A stretch of DNA of 64,000 nucleotides from Lepiota brunneoincarnata (Eukaryota; Basidiomycota; Agaricomycetes; Agaricales; Agaricaceae), in contig JAEBUN010000004.1 of the NCBI GenBank assembly GCA_023014365.1, forward strand, positions 124,001-188,000, given 5' to 3'. Shown piece by piece: positions 32,046 to 43,710 of this stretch (the first letter of the stretch is position 1; the number at the start of each line of letters is the position of its first letter). The notes below the pieces were generated by a model. The model was not told the origin of the DNA. It was given only the letters and a program-made list of their open reading frames with translations, and did not search any database. The translations under genes and the position numbers were made by a program.

Positions 32046-34777
32046 GTGAATGGTGACACCTTCTATTCACCCAACAGCCAGTGCAACCTCACACTGCTGG
32101 AGGATAATACATATGAGGGCTTTCGTACATTTGTGCTAGGTACCTCGACAGCCGACAATTTCCAGCAACCACGATGGTGGACTGCACAAACAGAGTGGTT
32201 GAGCTGCATCCCCACCATGCCCGTGGCTTACAGCGGTGTATTGGTAGAGTCGCTGGCTCATATCCCACAGAAATTTACCCACACAAACCCAGATGGATTC
32301 AGCTTGCCAGAACGGGTTGTTTCGCAGTGGCTAGTGATCAAGAAGAGTCTGGATGAGGTCATAGGAATTCTGAAGGCTGAGAACAGCCTGAGTTTTGTTT
32401 GTCCATTTGCCCCTTCTAGTTTCGGGTATCACGAAAAACATGGCACGGAATCGCGTGCATGGCATCTCGCTACCAAAGCACGCGACTGGTTTAGTATTTG
32501 GCTAGGCTTACTTCACTGGCAAATCCACAAGATCGTTGACCCTGGCTATCATGAGGGAATCACACCCATGAAATGGGTTGTTCAGGTCGCAATGGCACGC
32601 AAGTTCAATCAGGTGCTGCTCAATAGCCTCCGGACGGCACCTCTGTTGCAGAGATACTGGGATATAAACCGAGCAGGCGTGATTCTCCATCTCCCGCCCC
32701 AGCCATTGCAGCCAAGTCCTGCATATTTTGTGAATATCGGTGTCCCTGTATGGTACCATTGGAGTCTTACAACAGATCCCTCATATCCTGCACCAAGTGC
32801 CCATGAACTTCAGCTGGCAACCACTTGGATTGCAAGACCACCTCACTTCCCTGCTACTGACCACCAGCTGCTCATCGCATTTTCTGATGTACCCCGTGAA
32901 TGGCCACTCCCATCTTCTGACATTGACACCGGTGATGAGTTTATGCCATGGGAATCAGACTCTTTCCAACCACAACCACCAGATGACGATTACAATATGG
33001 AAATCGATGAGCCCACAGATGGAAGCTTACCGGATGCTCGTGTGTACCTCTCCAAGGGAGGAATGGTGAGAATGGAGCGTACCAAGTCCGGGAGAAATAT
33101 TTGGGAACCATTCTTCCAAGAACGTGCAGCTGCTGTTGCTAAGCATAAAGAAAGAGGAACTCCACTAGATCGTCAAAAATGGGAGAACCGAGAGAGGAAC
33201 CCACCCACTACTAGTGCACCTGTCTTTGTCTTGGATTGGGATTTTGATGATCCCACCAAGTTTACACGACAACTTGTAAGGAGAGATGAACGAGAGAGTA
33301 TGCTTGCGGAATACAGCCCAGAGCAGAAATGATATGACGCTGTTTTCAATGAGTGGCACTGTTGCACAGAGTGGGGGAAGGATAAGGAGGATAGTGATGA
33401 CGAAGACATGCATGAAATCCAGGAGATTGCTGTGAGCCCAGTTGAGATGCTTCGGAGGGGGGGAGACCAAAGTCAGGCTCCTGTGAGCACAGCCGAAATT
33501 CCTTGGGGGGAGGTGCTGGAAGTTGAGCAGTCTATGCAACTCGCTCCTGTATCAACACATCTGGCAGACAGTGACCAATTTGTAGCCGACAATTTGCAGT
33601 GTGCGACTTTGGAGATCCTTTATACCCAGTTCGGCTTCACAGTCCCTGCAGACCTGAGTGAGAACAATGCTGTGGTTGGACCTGTGAATGGGAGGAGCTT
33701 GATTCACACTTTGGGGATTACATGGACACCTTTGGAGAGTCTGTTTTTCCCCACACCATTGGGTCAAAGATGTTTAAAGTTTCTTGCCTGTTTTTCTGAG
33801 AAGCTTCCCCCACAGCCATGTATCCAAGAGTGGGACTTAGCTGACCCCAATCCTCACACCTTGATAAACTCATGCCGGTTGAAATTCATTCAAGTTGTAG
33901 CCAACTCAACTGATCAGATGTACATGTTTGATTTCGGATCGGAGTCCACTGTGCCCTGGAAACTTGCTGTGTATACTGCAACAGCTGCTCTTTCCATTTG
34001 CAGGATGGCGAGCGACATTAAGGAGAAAGACATGGTGCTGGAGTTGGTAATGGCTGGGACATGTTTCCACACGCTTCAATCTGCCACTTCCCTTAGGGCC
34101 CTTCCCACAGGGGTGCTGCCTCGACCAGTATCAGTCCCGCTTCGTCTGCTAGACCACAAGTTCACTAAGACGGACTATGAATTCTACCGTCAGCAGTGTC
34201 AGATCATTCTGAAGCAGTATTGTGGTCGAGCAGCATTGTTGCGTGGGGGCTTTGTTCGTCACATCGCCCTTGACACCATTGGTATACAGGATACCCTATC
34301 TGGCCCATCAGGCAAATATCATGATGGTTCGCCCATGTATTCTGTTATGGATGCGGCAGGAAATGAGTTTTTGGATGACAAATTAAGCCAGGATGAGTTA
34401 GACGTAATCTGTGGGTTATATGGCTCATACACAGGTCTGAGTTCTTATTCCATTCATATTTAATGTGCTACTGACTGTGATCTTCAGGTCGAGGCGAGGA
34501 CAAAAGAAAAGTGTCATGGTTTCCCTTGACACACCTTTACAAGGGATCAGGTGAAGATTTGGGACGTTGGTCTGACCGGATGGACAATCTCTACAATAGA
34601 CAAGTGGCCTGTGTGACGGGAGCCTGCGAGGATGAGAAGATGGGATTTCCTTGGACCCCATCAATTTGGCACCAGCGGCTGAGAGGTGCCCCTGAAGGAC
34701 AAAGAGCAATGAAAGTCCTCGAAGAACGATCCAGGGAATTTATCAACAAGTTTGGTCCCCCTAGTGCCCATCGGTAG
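32046..34777 (+). pseudogene. Agaricomycete multi-copy hypothetical gene (892 codons), single nonsense codon
   Basis: One frame runs 32046-34434. A 53-bp intron, 34435-34487 (GTCTGAG...CTTCAG, branch CTGAC), joins phase 1 to 34488-34777. TGA at 33330-33332 (AAA-TGA-TAT, one transition from CGA) is the only interruption. The protein shows IPTMPVAYSGVLVESL, GFSLPERVVSQWL, AWHLATKARDWFSIWLG, VPVWYHW and, after the stop, YDAVFNEWHCCTEWG. I recognise this block order as a large hypothetical family repeated in mushroom genomes; no function is known to me. An in-frame TGA at 32034 means the real start is either downstream or joined by an upstream intron. It is otherwise open over its whole length, so it is a recent or leaky pseudogene. 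Confidence 0.7.
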
Positions 34778-35400
34778 ATTTGTCTTTTTTTTTTTGCTGG
34801 AATAGTGTCATGTAAATACTGAAGTAGCTGGAATCACGAGTCAATATATATGTTTAATCTCCACCAGGCAAGTTGAATGAGTGTCTCAAATAGTCGGTGA
34901 TGTTACACACACGCCGAAGCCAATGGCCTGACCTATACACCTGTAAAGCTGTTCCTCCTAGTTCTATGGTCACCCCCTGTCCCATCATCTATGGATCAGG
35001 GACATCGCATCTCTTGTTCCGTTCACTCAGGACGAGGATGGTTAGAGGGCATGGGAAAAAAGGGTCAGGTGACCATAATCAATCAGCCCGTTTCCTTCAT
35101 GCGTTGCTTTCCACCGTCATCTCTGTCGTGCTTAACCACCTGGAACCTGTTTAATGGACAAGGTGAGTATTACGAAGGTCAAACTCTCATATACTGACAC
35201 TCAGCACAGATGTTACTCCGTCATAGAAGCTAGACGCCAATCTGTGACTACCATCTGAGGATCTCCTCAGATGTAAGCACAGAGGCTCATTACTGCGACA
35301 CCTCTTGGGTACCGTCTGAGGATCTCCTCGGACGCTAACTGAGAGCTCTCAAACTTACTGTGTGCAATCATTGTGTACAGTGACGCGTACTACTCTCTGG
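34778..35400. other. Downstream flank, no gene
   Basis: A T-run follows the gene stop (34784-34794). Only short ORFs (34897-35154, 34991-35197) without recognisable features. Confidence 0.4.
35253..35333 (+). repeat. Two further copies of the 20-bp quasi-palindrome
   Basis: ATCTGAGGATCTCCTCAGAT (35253-35272; arms ATCTGAGGA/TCCTCAGAT perfect) and GTCTGAGGATCTCCTCGGAC (35314-35333), start to start 61 bp. Same motif as the three copies upstream of the 892-codon gene; the set brackets that gene. Confidence 0.8.
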
Positions 35401-36147
35401 ATTGGTGGATGTTAGGCCAGACATCCTACCTTCACATACCAATTCCTTATCCACACCCTCCCATTCTGTAGAAGTGCTCCTTGCAATGAGTAATATATGC
35501 TTGTTAAAATGTCTCACGCATCCCTGTATGAGTTATTCCACATCGGCAGAGAAAGTCCACTGGGCTGTGCTATCGTGCTTTTTGTCTCTCTACTCTGACC
35601 ATGTCTGTCCTCTGCACCTGCGGTTGCAGCCTGCTTGTAACACATGCTACGAAATGAAACCATTTGAATGGCCGTGGAAAGACATCACTCAGAGCGAGTG
35701 TCCTGGCAGAGCAAGAATGGCTGGGACACACTTCCTTCCCCCCCAATCTCCGACATTCCCAAATTCTGCCTCAGGACCACTGGAAGAGAGACTCCAAAAA
35801 GCGGTTGCAATCCATTTCTGACCAGGATGGCAGCCGCAAGCAGATTAAGGCAGCCCAACCCGAGGTGTACCAACCTCCTGAGAAATTTCCTACCTCTCAA
35901 GCTGATATGGACCTCACAGAACCCCTCCCTGCACTAGAACAAAATCATGACGATAACTTCCCTGATATATTGCCATCTACGTGCCGGTCAGACAGGTTTG
36001 TGGATAGAATCAGGCATGTGATGGAGCAGCGATGGGGAAATGGCCACCTGCGAGATGATGGTTCTGGGCCTGCCTATAGGAATGATACCAACAGTAAAGA
36101 CGAGGGATTTGGTGGTGCTGCTGGAGCTGAGCCTGAAGCTTCCCAGC

Positions 36148-36230
36148 CTGAGGCCTGCAAGAGTGATGAAGCCTGCGAGAGCAATGAAGCCTGCGAGAGT
36201 GATGAAACCTGTGAGAACGATGAAGACAGC
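36148..36230 (+). repeat. 18-bp coding tandem repeat (EACxSx)
   Basis: Four imperfect 18-bp units encode EACKSD-EACESN-EACESD-ETCEND in the acidic N-terminal region of the Plavaka gene. Low complexity, probably length-variable. Confidence 0.75.
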
Positions 36231-37971
36231 AAGGTTGATGAAGATGACGGTTTGTTCATGGGGTCTGAGGTAGCTGGCATTTCCTCTTGGGACATGCTTG
36301 GTGAAAAATTTGAGCATGAAGCGGTGTCCGCATCCACAGGTTTGTCCTCGCTTCATGAATCACCTGCCTCGCTAACAATACTTCAGATGCAAATGCTTTG
36401 GGGGATTTGGACCTTAATCTGCTTCGTAGCTATACGCTCAAGGTGGAGGACCACATAACTGAGCACACCTTTAGTCGACTCCGTAAAGCTTTTCCAGGCA
36501 GCAATCAGGTCAGCCTGAAAATGACCAAGAAGTGCATTCAATCCCTGTCTGGATTTCAGCCCATACGATACAGCTGTTGTATAAACAGCTGTGTTTGCTT
36601 TGTCAGGCCATATGAAGACCTCACTGAATGCCCCAACTGCAAGGAATTGCAATACACAACTAATGGAAAGCCACGCAAGACATTCGGGTACCTTCCCCTC
36701 ATCCCTTGCCTACGAGCTATGTCAGCAAACCCCACACACACGAAAAAGATGCGTTATCGGGGTGAACACATTCACAAGTCCGGCATCATTAAGGACATAT
36801 TCGATGGTTCCCATTATTAGTCCTTGCTCAATACTCTCATCCCTGACACAAGTCATCCCATATTCTTTTTCTCCAATGAGTGCGACATCGCCCTCAGTCT
36901 TTCAACAGACAGCTTTGCTCCATTCAAACAGCGTGATAAGACATGCTGGCCCATCCTCCTCGTCAATTACAATCTATCCCCTGAAATACGTTTTCAGAAA
37001 CATTACCACATTCACATTGGTACAGTCCCAGGTCCGAAAAAGCCTTGGGATTGGGATTCGTTCTGCTGGCCACTTGCTCAAGAACTCATTCAGCTCGAAA
37101 TAGGCATCAAAGCTTTCAACACCATCAGTCAATCGTTATTCTCGCTTCATGCCTATCTCATCATAGCATTTGGTGACATTCCGGCTATGGCTCTGATCAC
37201 ACGCATGAAAGGGCAGAATGGTATTAGTCCATGCCATATCTGCAACATCAAAGGGATACGCTCACACTCTTGCACTTACTACATCCCTCTTCAACGAGAT
37301 AAGCTTCCCAAAGCAAATCCCCTTCAATACAACCCGTCCGACCTCCCCATTCGCACTCACAAGGAGTTTTTAGAGCAAGCCCGTGCTGTGGAAATGGCCC
37401 CCAGTAACACCGTACATGAGGAACTTGCCAAACGATATGGCATCAAAGGGATACCAATCCTCAGTACCATATCCTTGCTCTCATTCCCATCTTCATTCCC
37501 ATTCAACTTCATGCACCTCATTTGGGAAAATTTGATCCCTAACCTCATTCTGTTCTGGACTTGTGAGTTCAAGGACCTAGATCACCAGGGCAAAGGCTAT
37601 GCTATTGCAATGCAAATCTGGAATGAAATTGGCGCAGCTACGGCAGCATGTGGCGCAACAATTCCAGCAGCTTTTGGAGCTTCAGTACCCAACATTGCAA
37701 CTAAACGGTCACAAATGACTGCCGAGATGTATGCCATTTGGACACTTTATATTGCTCCAGTTGTGCTTCGTGGCAGGTTCACAAACGTGAAGTACTATGA
37801 CCACTTCATGCAGCTTGTCGAACTTTTGAAGCTCTGCTTGTTGTTTGAGCTCATGGAAGAGAACTTGAAACAGATTGATGAGGGTTTCAAGTCTTGGGTT
37901 CAGATGTATGAAAAGTGAGTATCTGCCTTCTACATTGTGCTCTTATACTTAAATCAATGTAGGCTATACTA

Positions 37972-39577
37972 CAGTGACCCACAAAACTGTTCCAATGTTT
38001 TGTACTTTTGACTTAAAGTAGTAATAGCTCAGTAAATAAAATAGCCATATTTGTGAATATATTTATAAACATAGCCAAATATGTCATATCTGACTCTGCA
38101 AAGTTGCGTCATGTAATACTTCCAAATTAGGCAATTATGAATTTTGTAATCATTTTAAGTCATTGGAACAGTTTTGTCAATGACATATTATACTAGGCTA
38201 TCCTATTATTTCTAGTACTTAGAGTAGCCCCCCCTGGCTTTGAGTACAGCTGCTACTCTTCTAGGCATACTTTCAATTAACTTCTGACACTCAGAAGCTG
38301 GAATAGCATCCCACTCCTTTTCTACCCTCTGCCACAACTCCTCCATACCCTTGGGAGGAGATTCATACTCTCCCAACTTTCTCTTCACATATTCCCATAA
38401 GTGTTCAATGGGATTGAGGTCAGGTGACTGTGCTGGCCAGGTTAGGAGCCTAAAATGATTTTTTTGAAACCATTCTTTGGCCAGTGTACTCTTGTGTTTG
38501 GGGTCATTATCTTGCTGAAAGATAATATCTCAGGGTTTAAGCTTGTACCACTGGAGACTCTTCTTCAAATCTTCCTCCAACATTTGCACAAACAACTCTG
38601 CATCCATCCTTCCATCAATCCTCACTGCATAGCCTGGGCCATCCCACAGCATACAGCCCCAAACCATCACTGATCCTCCTCCATACTTCAGAGTTCCCTT
38701 GACCAATCTTTCACTAAGCCCCTCTCCCTTCTTTTTCCATCCCCACTTCCTCCCATCTGACCCCAAACGATTAATTTTGGTCTCATCAGACCATACAACC
38801 AGCTTCCAGTCCTCCATAGTCCAATGCTGGTGTGTCAGAGCAAAATCCAGCCTAGCCCTCCTATGCTTGTCAGAGAGTAAAGGCTTTTTTTGCTTGACTA
38901 CAGCCTTCATTCCTGCCTGTTTGAGATGCCTTGCTACAGTCTGTGAAGAGACTGATGTCCCAATGATGGGAGCAAGAGATTTGGCTATATCTACAGCAGT
39001 TTCAGCCTTGCCAGCAGAGATAAGATGGATAGCATGCCGAATATTAGTGGTACAGAGTTTTGAAGGACGTCCTCCAAGTGATTTAGTAAGGCTGGAACAA
39101 TTTTTAGAGGCTAGCCTGGATATGGTACTGCGCCCAACACCAGTAATTGCCTCAATTTTAGTATAGGAATGATGAGAATTTAGCAAAGAGAGGATGGTTT
39201 GCTTTAGAGTAGAAGATAATGGCTTCATGGTAGGTAGGGGGGTTGAGAATGATGGGACATGGCTGTCAGCACATCTATTTATATGTCAAAGACACGTGGT
39301 CACATGATCTTGTTGATTCACAATCAACGGAGTCATGTGATTGCTTGGATTAGTATTAAAAATTACTATTGACAAAACTGTTCCAATGACTTAAAATGAT
39401 TACAAAATTCATAATTGCCTCATTTAGAAGTATTACATAACGCGACTTTGCAGGGTCAGATATGACATATTTGGCTATGTTTATAAATATATTCACAAAT
39501 TTAGCTATTTTATTTACTGAGCTATTACTACTTTAAGTCAAAAGTACAAAACATTGGAACGGTTTTGTGGGTCACTG
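37972..39577 (-). mobile_element. Tc1-type DNA transposon, family 1, copy 3 (1606 bp)
   Basis: TA at 37970-37971 and 39578-39579. Same length and 206-bp double-motif arms as the other copies. It is inserted in an exon of the Plavaka gene; removing it with one TA gives an uninterrupted LYYQNDP stretch. The transposase lies on the minus strand. Confidence 0.97.
38212..39228 (-). pseudogene. Tc1 transposase, one nonsense codon (copy 3)
   Basis: Start at 39228, natural stop at 38212-38214, 339 codons. TGA at 38532-38530 (codon 233) is the only stop, identical in position to copy 2 and CGA in copy 1. The first catalytic Asp is upstream of it; the second Asp and the Glu are downstream, so a terminated product lacks the active site. 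No indels. Confidence 0.93.
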
Positions 39578-40563
39578 TATCAAAATGACCCTGTTTGACT
39601 CTCCACTTGTCCTCTGACCCTCCATGCCATTCTTCATATTGCATGGGGTATCCAGGTGGCGGGTCCTGTCTGGATGTATTGGGCATTTCCTATGGAGCGT
39701 CATTGTAACACTCTGCTTCCATTGATCAGAAGTAGATGCTACCCTTACGAATCCATCAACACCTTTGTTGCGGCGACTGCACAACTAGATCAAATACGAT
39801 TATTATATGATCTTTACGAAGTGCTATCTTTGGATCCTGACAAGAAGAAAGCGAACCAAATTGTTCATGATTTATGTATGTTCAACCTGTCATCTTGTCA
39901 TTGTCGCTTAATCACTTGCTTGCAAACAGACCCCCTCTACATGTTTTCCGCCCCACGACAGTGTGAGGCCCTACCCCCACCCATATATAACAAAGTTCTA
40001 GCTTCTTTAGTGACATGCTTTGATGTCACAAAGCAAGCTATTCAATCCGTCATAAAACAAGATCAGCCCGTCGTCCAGTATGGCAGAGTAACTCGTCTTG
40101 AAGGAGGTGATCTCATGATTGCCCGTGACTTAGTTGGGAAGAGAGAGGACAGTCAGGATGCATCCTTTGTGCAAGTTGAGTGCTATGCCCCTTCCTGCAT
40201 ATGGTATCTGAATGTTCTTCATTCCAGTATACTCAACTTGTGGATCAGCATGCTCACCGAAAGAGAAGAACACCAGAATTCAGGCCATGTGATTTCTTTG
40301 GCCAACTAAAGTGTATCCTAGTTCTGGAACTCCCGTCTGCACCACAACTTGACTTAGCCATGCCAACGACCATTATTCTGGCACTTATTCGTGGTGTCAA
40401 GGCAACACAGAAGAGTGGCATTTATTATTACAGTAATAAGGATTGTGGTGTTGATGAAGTTGTTGATCTAAGTACAGTGCAGTGTGTTGTTGGAAGGATA
40501 TTAGACAGGGGTGTGTGGGCCATTGTAGATCGAAGCCCTGATATGGAGATCCAGGTGGATTAA

Positions 40564-40790
40564 GGCTCCGATCGTGTTGATTTGCAAACCATTCAAGTCC
40601 GCCATTACAGGCCAGTAGCTACGTACTTGGTGTCTCTCAGATATCTTGGATGAGTAATTCGAGTGGACGATTTGTGCAGCCGCCACCTTGGCCTTGATCT
40701 CATCCGAGGTGATGAAGGTGATAGGAGAGAGGAAACCGAGTGCATTAGCAGTGTCGTCAGTCCTGTGAAGGTGCTTCTTCCACAGTCCTC
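40564..40790 (+). other. Gap between the Plavaka gene and the coiled-coil gene
   Basis: No supported gene. The end (TTCTTCCACAG just before TCCTCTCCAAG) looks like an intron 3' end feeding the next exon. Confidence 0.35.
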
Positions 40791-43090
40791 TCCAAGTTAC
40801 AGGAACAGCTCACTTCCGTCGAATCTGCAAGGGCAGTTGATGCCGCCCATCTGGCCATGGATATGGAGGCAGAGCGGGCCAAAGCTGCAGAGCTGCAGGC
40901 CAACCATGTCGCCCTTTCTCACTGTTGCGCCGCAAAATCATTTCATTTGTGAAATCACTAGCTAATAAAGTAACTAACTTTCCGTTACTGAATAATATCA
41001 GTATATGGCCATGGTCAGACACTGGGTGCGAGAGATTTAGAATACTATCTAAAATATGTGAAGGTGGACATCTCAGAAACAGAACCAGAACACCCAGACA
41101 AGTAAAAGTGATGTTAACTAACTTATGGGTGACAAGGCTATGGAAGAATGACTCTGGTATGAATGTACCCGAGCATTGTATCCGATACCGTGTTAACTAA
41201 GATATTAGTTAAGATACTCATGACTGCACAAAAGACCCATTTCTTCGCCTCTGCCCTAGAAAGCAGACGAGTCGCAACACTTATGTCATCCGGATGGTAC
41301 CTAGTCATAATAACAGGTCTGGGAGTGAATCTTGACAAAAGAATGTAGGGATTAGCTGAATGCCCTGACAAGAATGTCCCCTTGAAACGGTTCTGATGAT
41401 ATTGAAACCTAAGGGATCGAATGGGGGTATCCCCGAGGGTACTCAGGGAAGGATGCCCCCTCATAGAAACAAAAAGAGATCAGAAATGATGAACTAGAAA
41501 ATGAAGATTGATAAGAATAGAATAAGCTAATTAATTCTAGTGTTAGTCTACTACCTGAAGACTATGGAAGTGGACTTTAGAACATTAGGGTTGAAAAGCT
41601 CAGGTGTGGAGAGTCCGAGAATAAAATAAAAACCAATAGATAAACGTTAGCGAGGAAACTCGCTAACCCGGCTGGCTGTGATATAAATAGCCAGGCACCT
41701 AGGGAGCAAGTCCCTGAGAGCAAATTGATGTCGCTGATATCGGAACTCCTAGAATGATGCTCCTAAATGATGAGGAGACAATAAAATGATGAAGCTGAAG
41801 GCTTGTTTCAGGTATACCCATAAGTTAATTGTATATTGTTATAAAAACTCGTCTGTAAATTACATGGGAGGCAAGAAACCGCTTGCCTATTTCCCCCCCT
41901 GATTGTATGGTTGATTAGGATAAGAATATAAAGCAATTTTACGCGATTTTCTTCGGTCATAAGACCACCAGAGACTTAAAGAGTTATACTCTTTAAAACC
42001 AGACCCTTTGAAACGATTGAGATATTGACAGACCCTTCTGCTTGACTCGAGAACTGAATACGAGTTGCTACGCCTCTTCGGTTCTTAAGTAGAAAAGTTC
42101 ACTAACTTCCGTTTCTTTGGGTTCCTCTTAGAGGCCTTGCCTCAGAAGTATACCATTGAATTGTAGAGCTGTTTAATTGAGAAGCGAACATAGTACGCTA
42201 GGGCCCGTTGAAAACGCTGTCCACTAGGTCTATCTAGTTTAAAGATACTTACTGCAGGAGCTCGCTAGAAGCCTGTCTCGCTGAGTGGTATAAAAGTTTT
42301 ATTGCCTTGTTCAGAAGCTGTAGTGCGCTAGGGCCCGTTAGATAACGCCGTCCGCTAGGCCTACTAGCTTAAAGACACTTACTGCAGGAGCTTGTCAAAA
42401 GCCTATCTCGCTGGGTAGTGTAAATTTACAGTATTGTCAAGAGAAAAGGACGTAGTACGCTAGGGCCCGTTAGAATACGTTGTCTGCTAGGTCTACGGAG
42501 GTTCACTGATTGTGAAAGCTTGCATTTTGCCTGACTTATCGAATCGTGAAGATATTAGTTAACATATTATATAGAAACGACCGTCAAAAGTTCCCATTGT
42601 ATTCAGATAGAACAACTGTCTGTCTAGTTGGAGACTAAGAGAATAATGTACCAAAACCCTAAAAACACTAGAATTGAATATATTTCTGGAGATCTGTGAC
42701 AACCTCTCCCCCACGAACTTATAAAGTCGGAATTAGCGAACCTGTTAACAAACTTCGTTTTCAATCTCGTAAAGTAATCCGCATTTCATTGCAACCTTGC
42801 TACTGCATGATCGCAAGAACTTAATCAACGCCGAGAGCGTGTTAATGCCTCTGACAAGATTGAGAACCTCAAAAAGCGGCATGCTCGTGAAATTATGGAC
42901 ATCGAAATGGACCTCAAGAAGCGAGAACAAGAACTATGTGATGCCAACGAAGATCTACAATTATGCAAAAGTGACCTTGAACGTGAACGCAGAAATGTCT
43001 CCACCCTTAAAGCCATCCTATCGCAACAGTCAACCGCTCATATTACCCTCACTACACAAGTCCAGGCACTACAAACCAAAAACATTCTGT
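40791..43090 (+). pseudogene. Coiled-coil stalk gene fragment (kinesin-14-like), split by a 1.87-kb repeat
   Basis: Before the insertion: KLQEQLTSVESARAVDAAHL, AMDMEAERAKAAELQANHVA. After it, from 42789: QELNQRRERVNASDKIENLK, KKREQELCDANEDLQLCKSD, STLKAILSQQSTAHITLTTQ, ending at a TGA near 43092. Uninterrupted heptad-type helix. The SQQSTA.ITLT.Q.QALQ pattern recalls the stalk just before the motor of fungal Kar3-type kinesins, but no motor domain follows, so this is tentative. A TGA before SQEL (CGA in origin by its context) and the insertion disable it. Confidence 0.45.
40923..42788 (+). repeat. 1.87-kb LTR-like repeat, copy B (CpG-rich)
   Basis: TGTTGCGCCGCAAAATC...GTAATCCGCATTTCA, homologous along its length to copy A at 6196-8035. 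It retains about 59 CpGs by hand count; at most of these copy A has TG or CA. TATAAATAG near 41682 and AATAAAATG near 41780. Three degenerate ~125-bp units between about 42185 and 42530. Flanks CTCAC and TTGCA do not form a clear duplication. Confidence 0.75.
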
Positions 43091-43710
43091 GATGAGGTGA
43101 GTGCGTTATGACCAGCATACAGCGAAAGTCACTATTTGCAGAGAAACAGGCAACAAAGGCGCCTATACGGTGAAGACCCAGTTGATGAGTTGTTCGATTC
43201 AACTGAAATTGCTCATAGATTGTCCAAAAAATGCCAAAAAATACATCAAGATATAATAATACAATTTTATAGATCGCCCCAACAGTTCACCAGTCATAAC
43301 ATGCCACCTTGTCCAGACTCTTTCCCCCGACCCTCCATCTTCCTCCATTCGCAAAAAGCTGTGCCCCTGGCAACGCGCCATTGTGTCCATAAAGATGGAA
43401 TGTTGCGACAGCGTGCTCGTTGTCGAACGCCCGCACTGTCCAGTGGCGGCGGCTATTGGTATCTGAGCTATGTTTTTCACCCCTAAACCTCCCTCTTTCG
43501 TCAGCTATCTAATTTATTTCATCGAATACTCACATCAGGACCCAATCCACATTCCTATCTCCAAGAACTTGTGAAGGTTTGTCCCTGAAGTCCACCGCTG
43601 CCCTTTCCAGCGCCCATCTCGCTTGTTTCCTCTCCCCTCCACTCGGGTTTGCCTTTGTGCATGGATTGCGTGAATAAATATAATAATACATGTTGTTGGG
43701 AGCTGTGATA
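43091..43710 (+). other. No recognisable gene
   Basis: An ORF at 43136-43486 (116 aa) has no identifiable feature, and the minus-strand ORFs here mirror it. Nothing further is supported. Confidence 0.3.

Larger units (their letters stand above)
35664..40563 (+). pseudogene. Plavaka-type transposase gene, split by a Tc1 element
   Basis: Exon order: N-terminal variable region 35664-36339 (start uncertain), intron 36340-36386 (GTTTGT...CTTCAG), exon 36387-37913, intron about 37914-37961 (GTGAGT...TGTAG), exon with the Tc1 insertion 37972-39577, intron 40175-40227 (GTTGAG...CCAG), last exon to TAA at 40563. Diagnostic residues: RMKGQNGISPCHICNIKGIR, LSFPSSFPFNFMHLIWENL, GATIPAAFGASVPNIA, GPVWMYWAFPMERHCNTLL, then FFGQLKCILVLELPSAPQL and IYYYSNKD. 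This is the Agaricomycete Plavaka transposase family (CACTA-like). Lesions: TAG at 36818-36820, the Tc1 insertion, and TGA soon after it (PV-stop-LSTCPLTLHA). All point lesions fit C-to-T transitions. Terminal repeats were not found. Confidence 0.85.

Noticed and set aside
36144..36240. Short regular repeats as a CRISPR-like array; likewise 43711-43810 and 50879-51055
   Set aside because: Direct tandem units without unique spacers in a eukaryotic genome; they are mini- or microsatellites.
2910..39228. In-frame stops in Tc1, Plavaka and family genes as possible stop-codon reassignment
   Set aside because: Both TAG and TGA occur, each explained by a single G:C to A:T transition relative to a sister copy or expected residue, and intact genes in the window use ordinary stops.
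40923..42788. A firm solo-LTR call for the 1.85-kb repeat
   Set aside because: Flanks in copies A and B do not give matching target duplications, so it is reported as LTR-like only.
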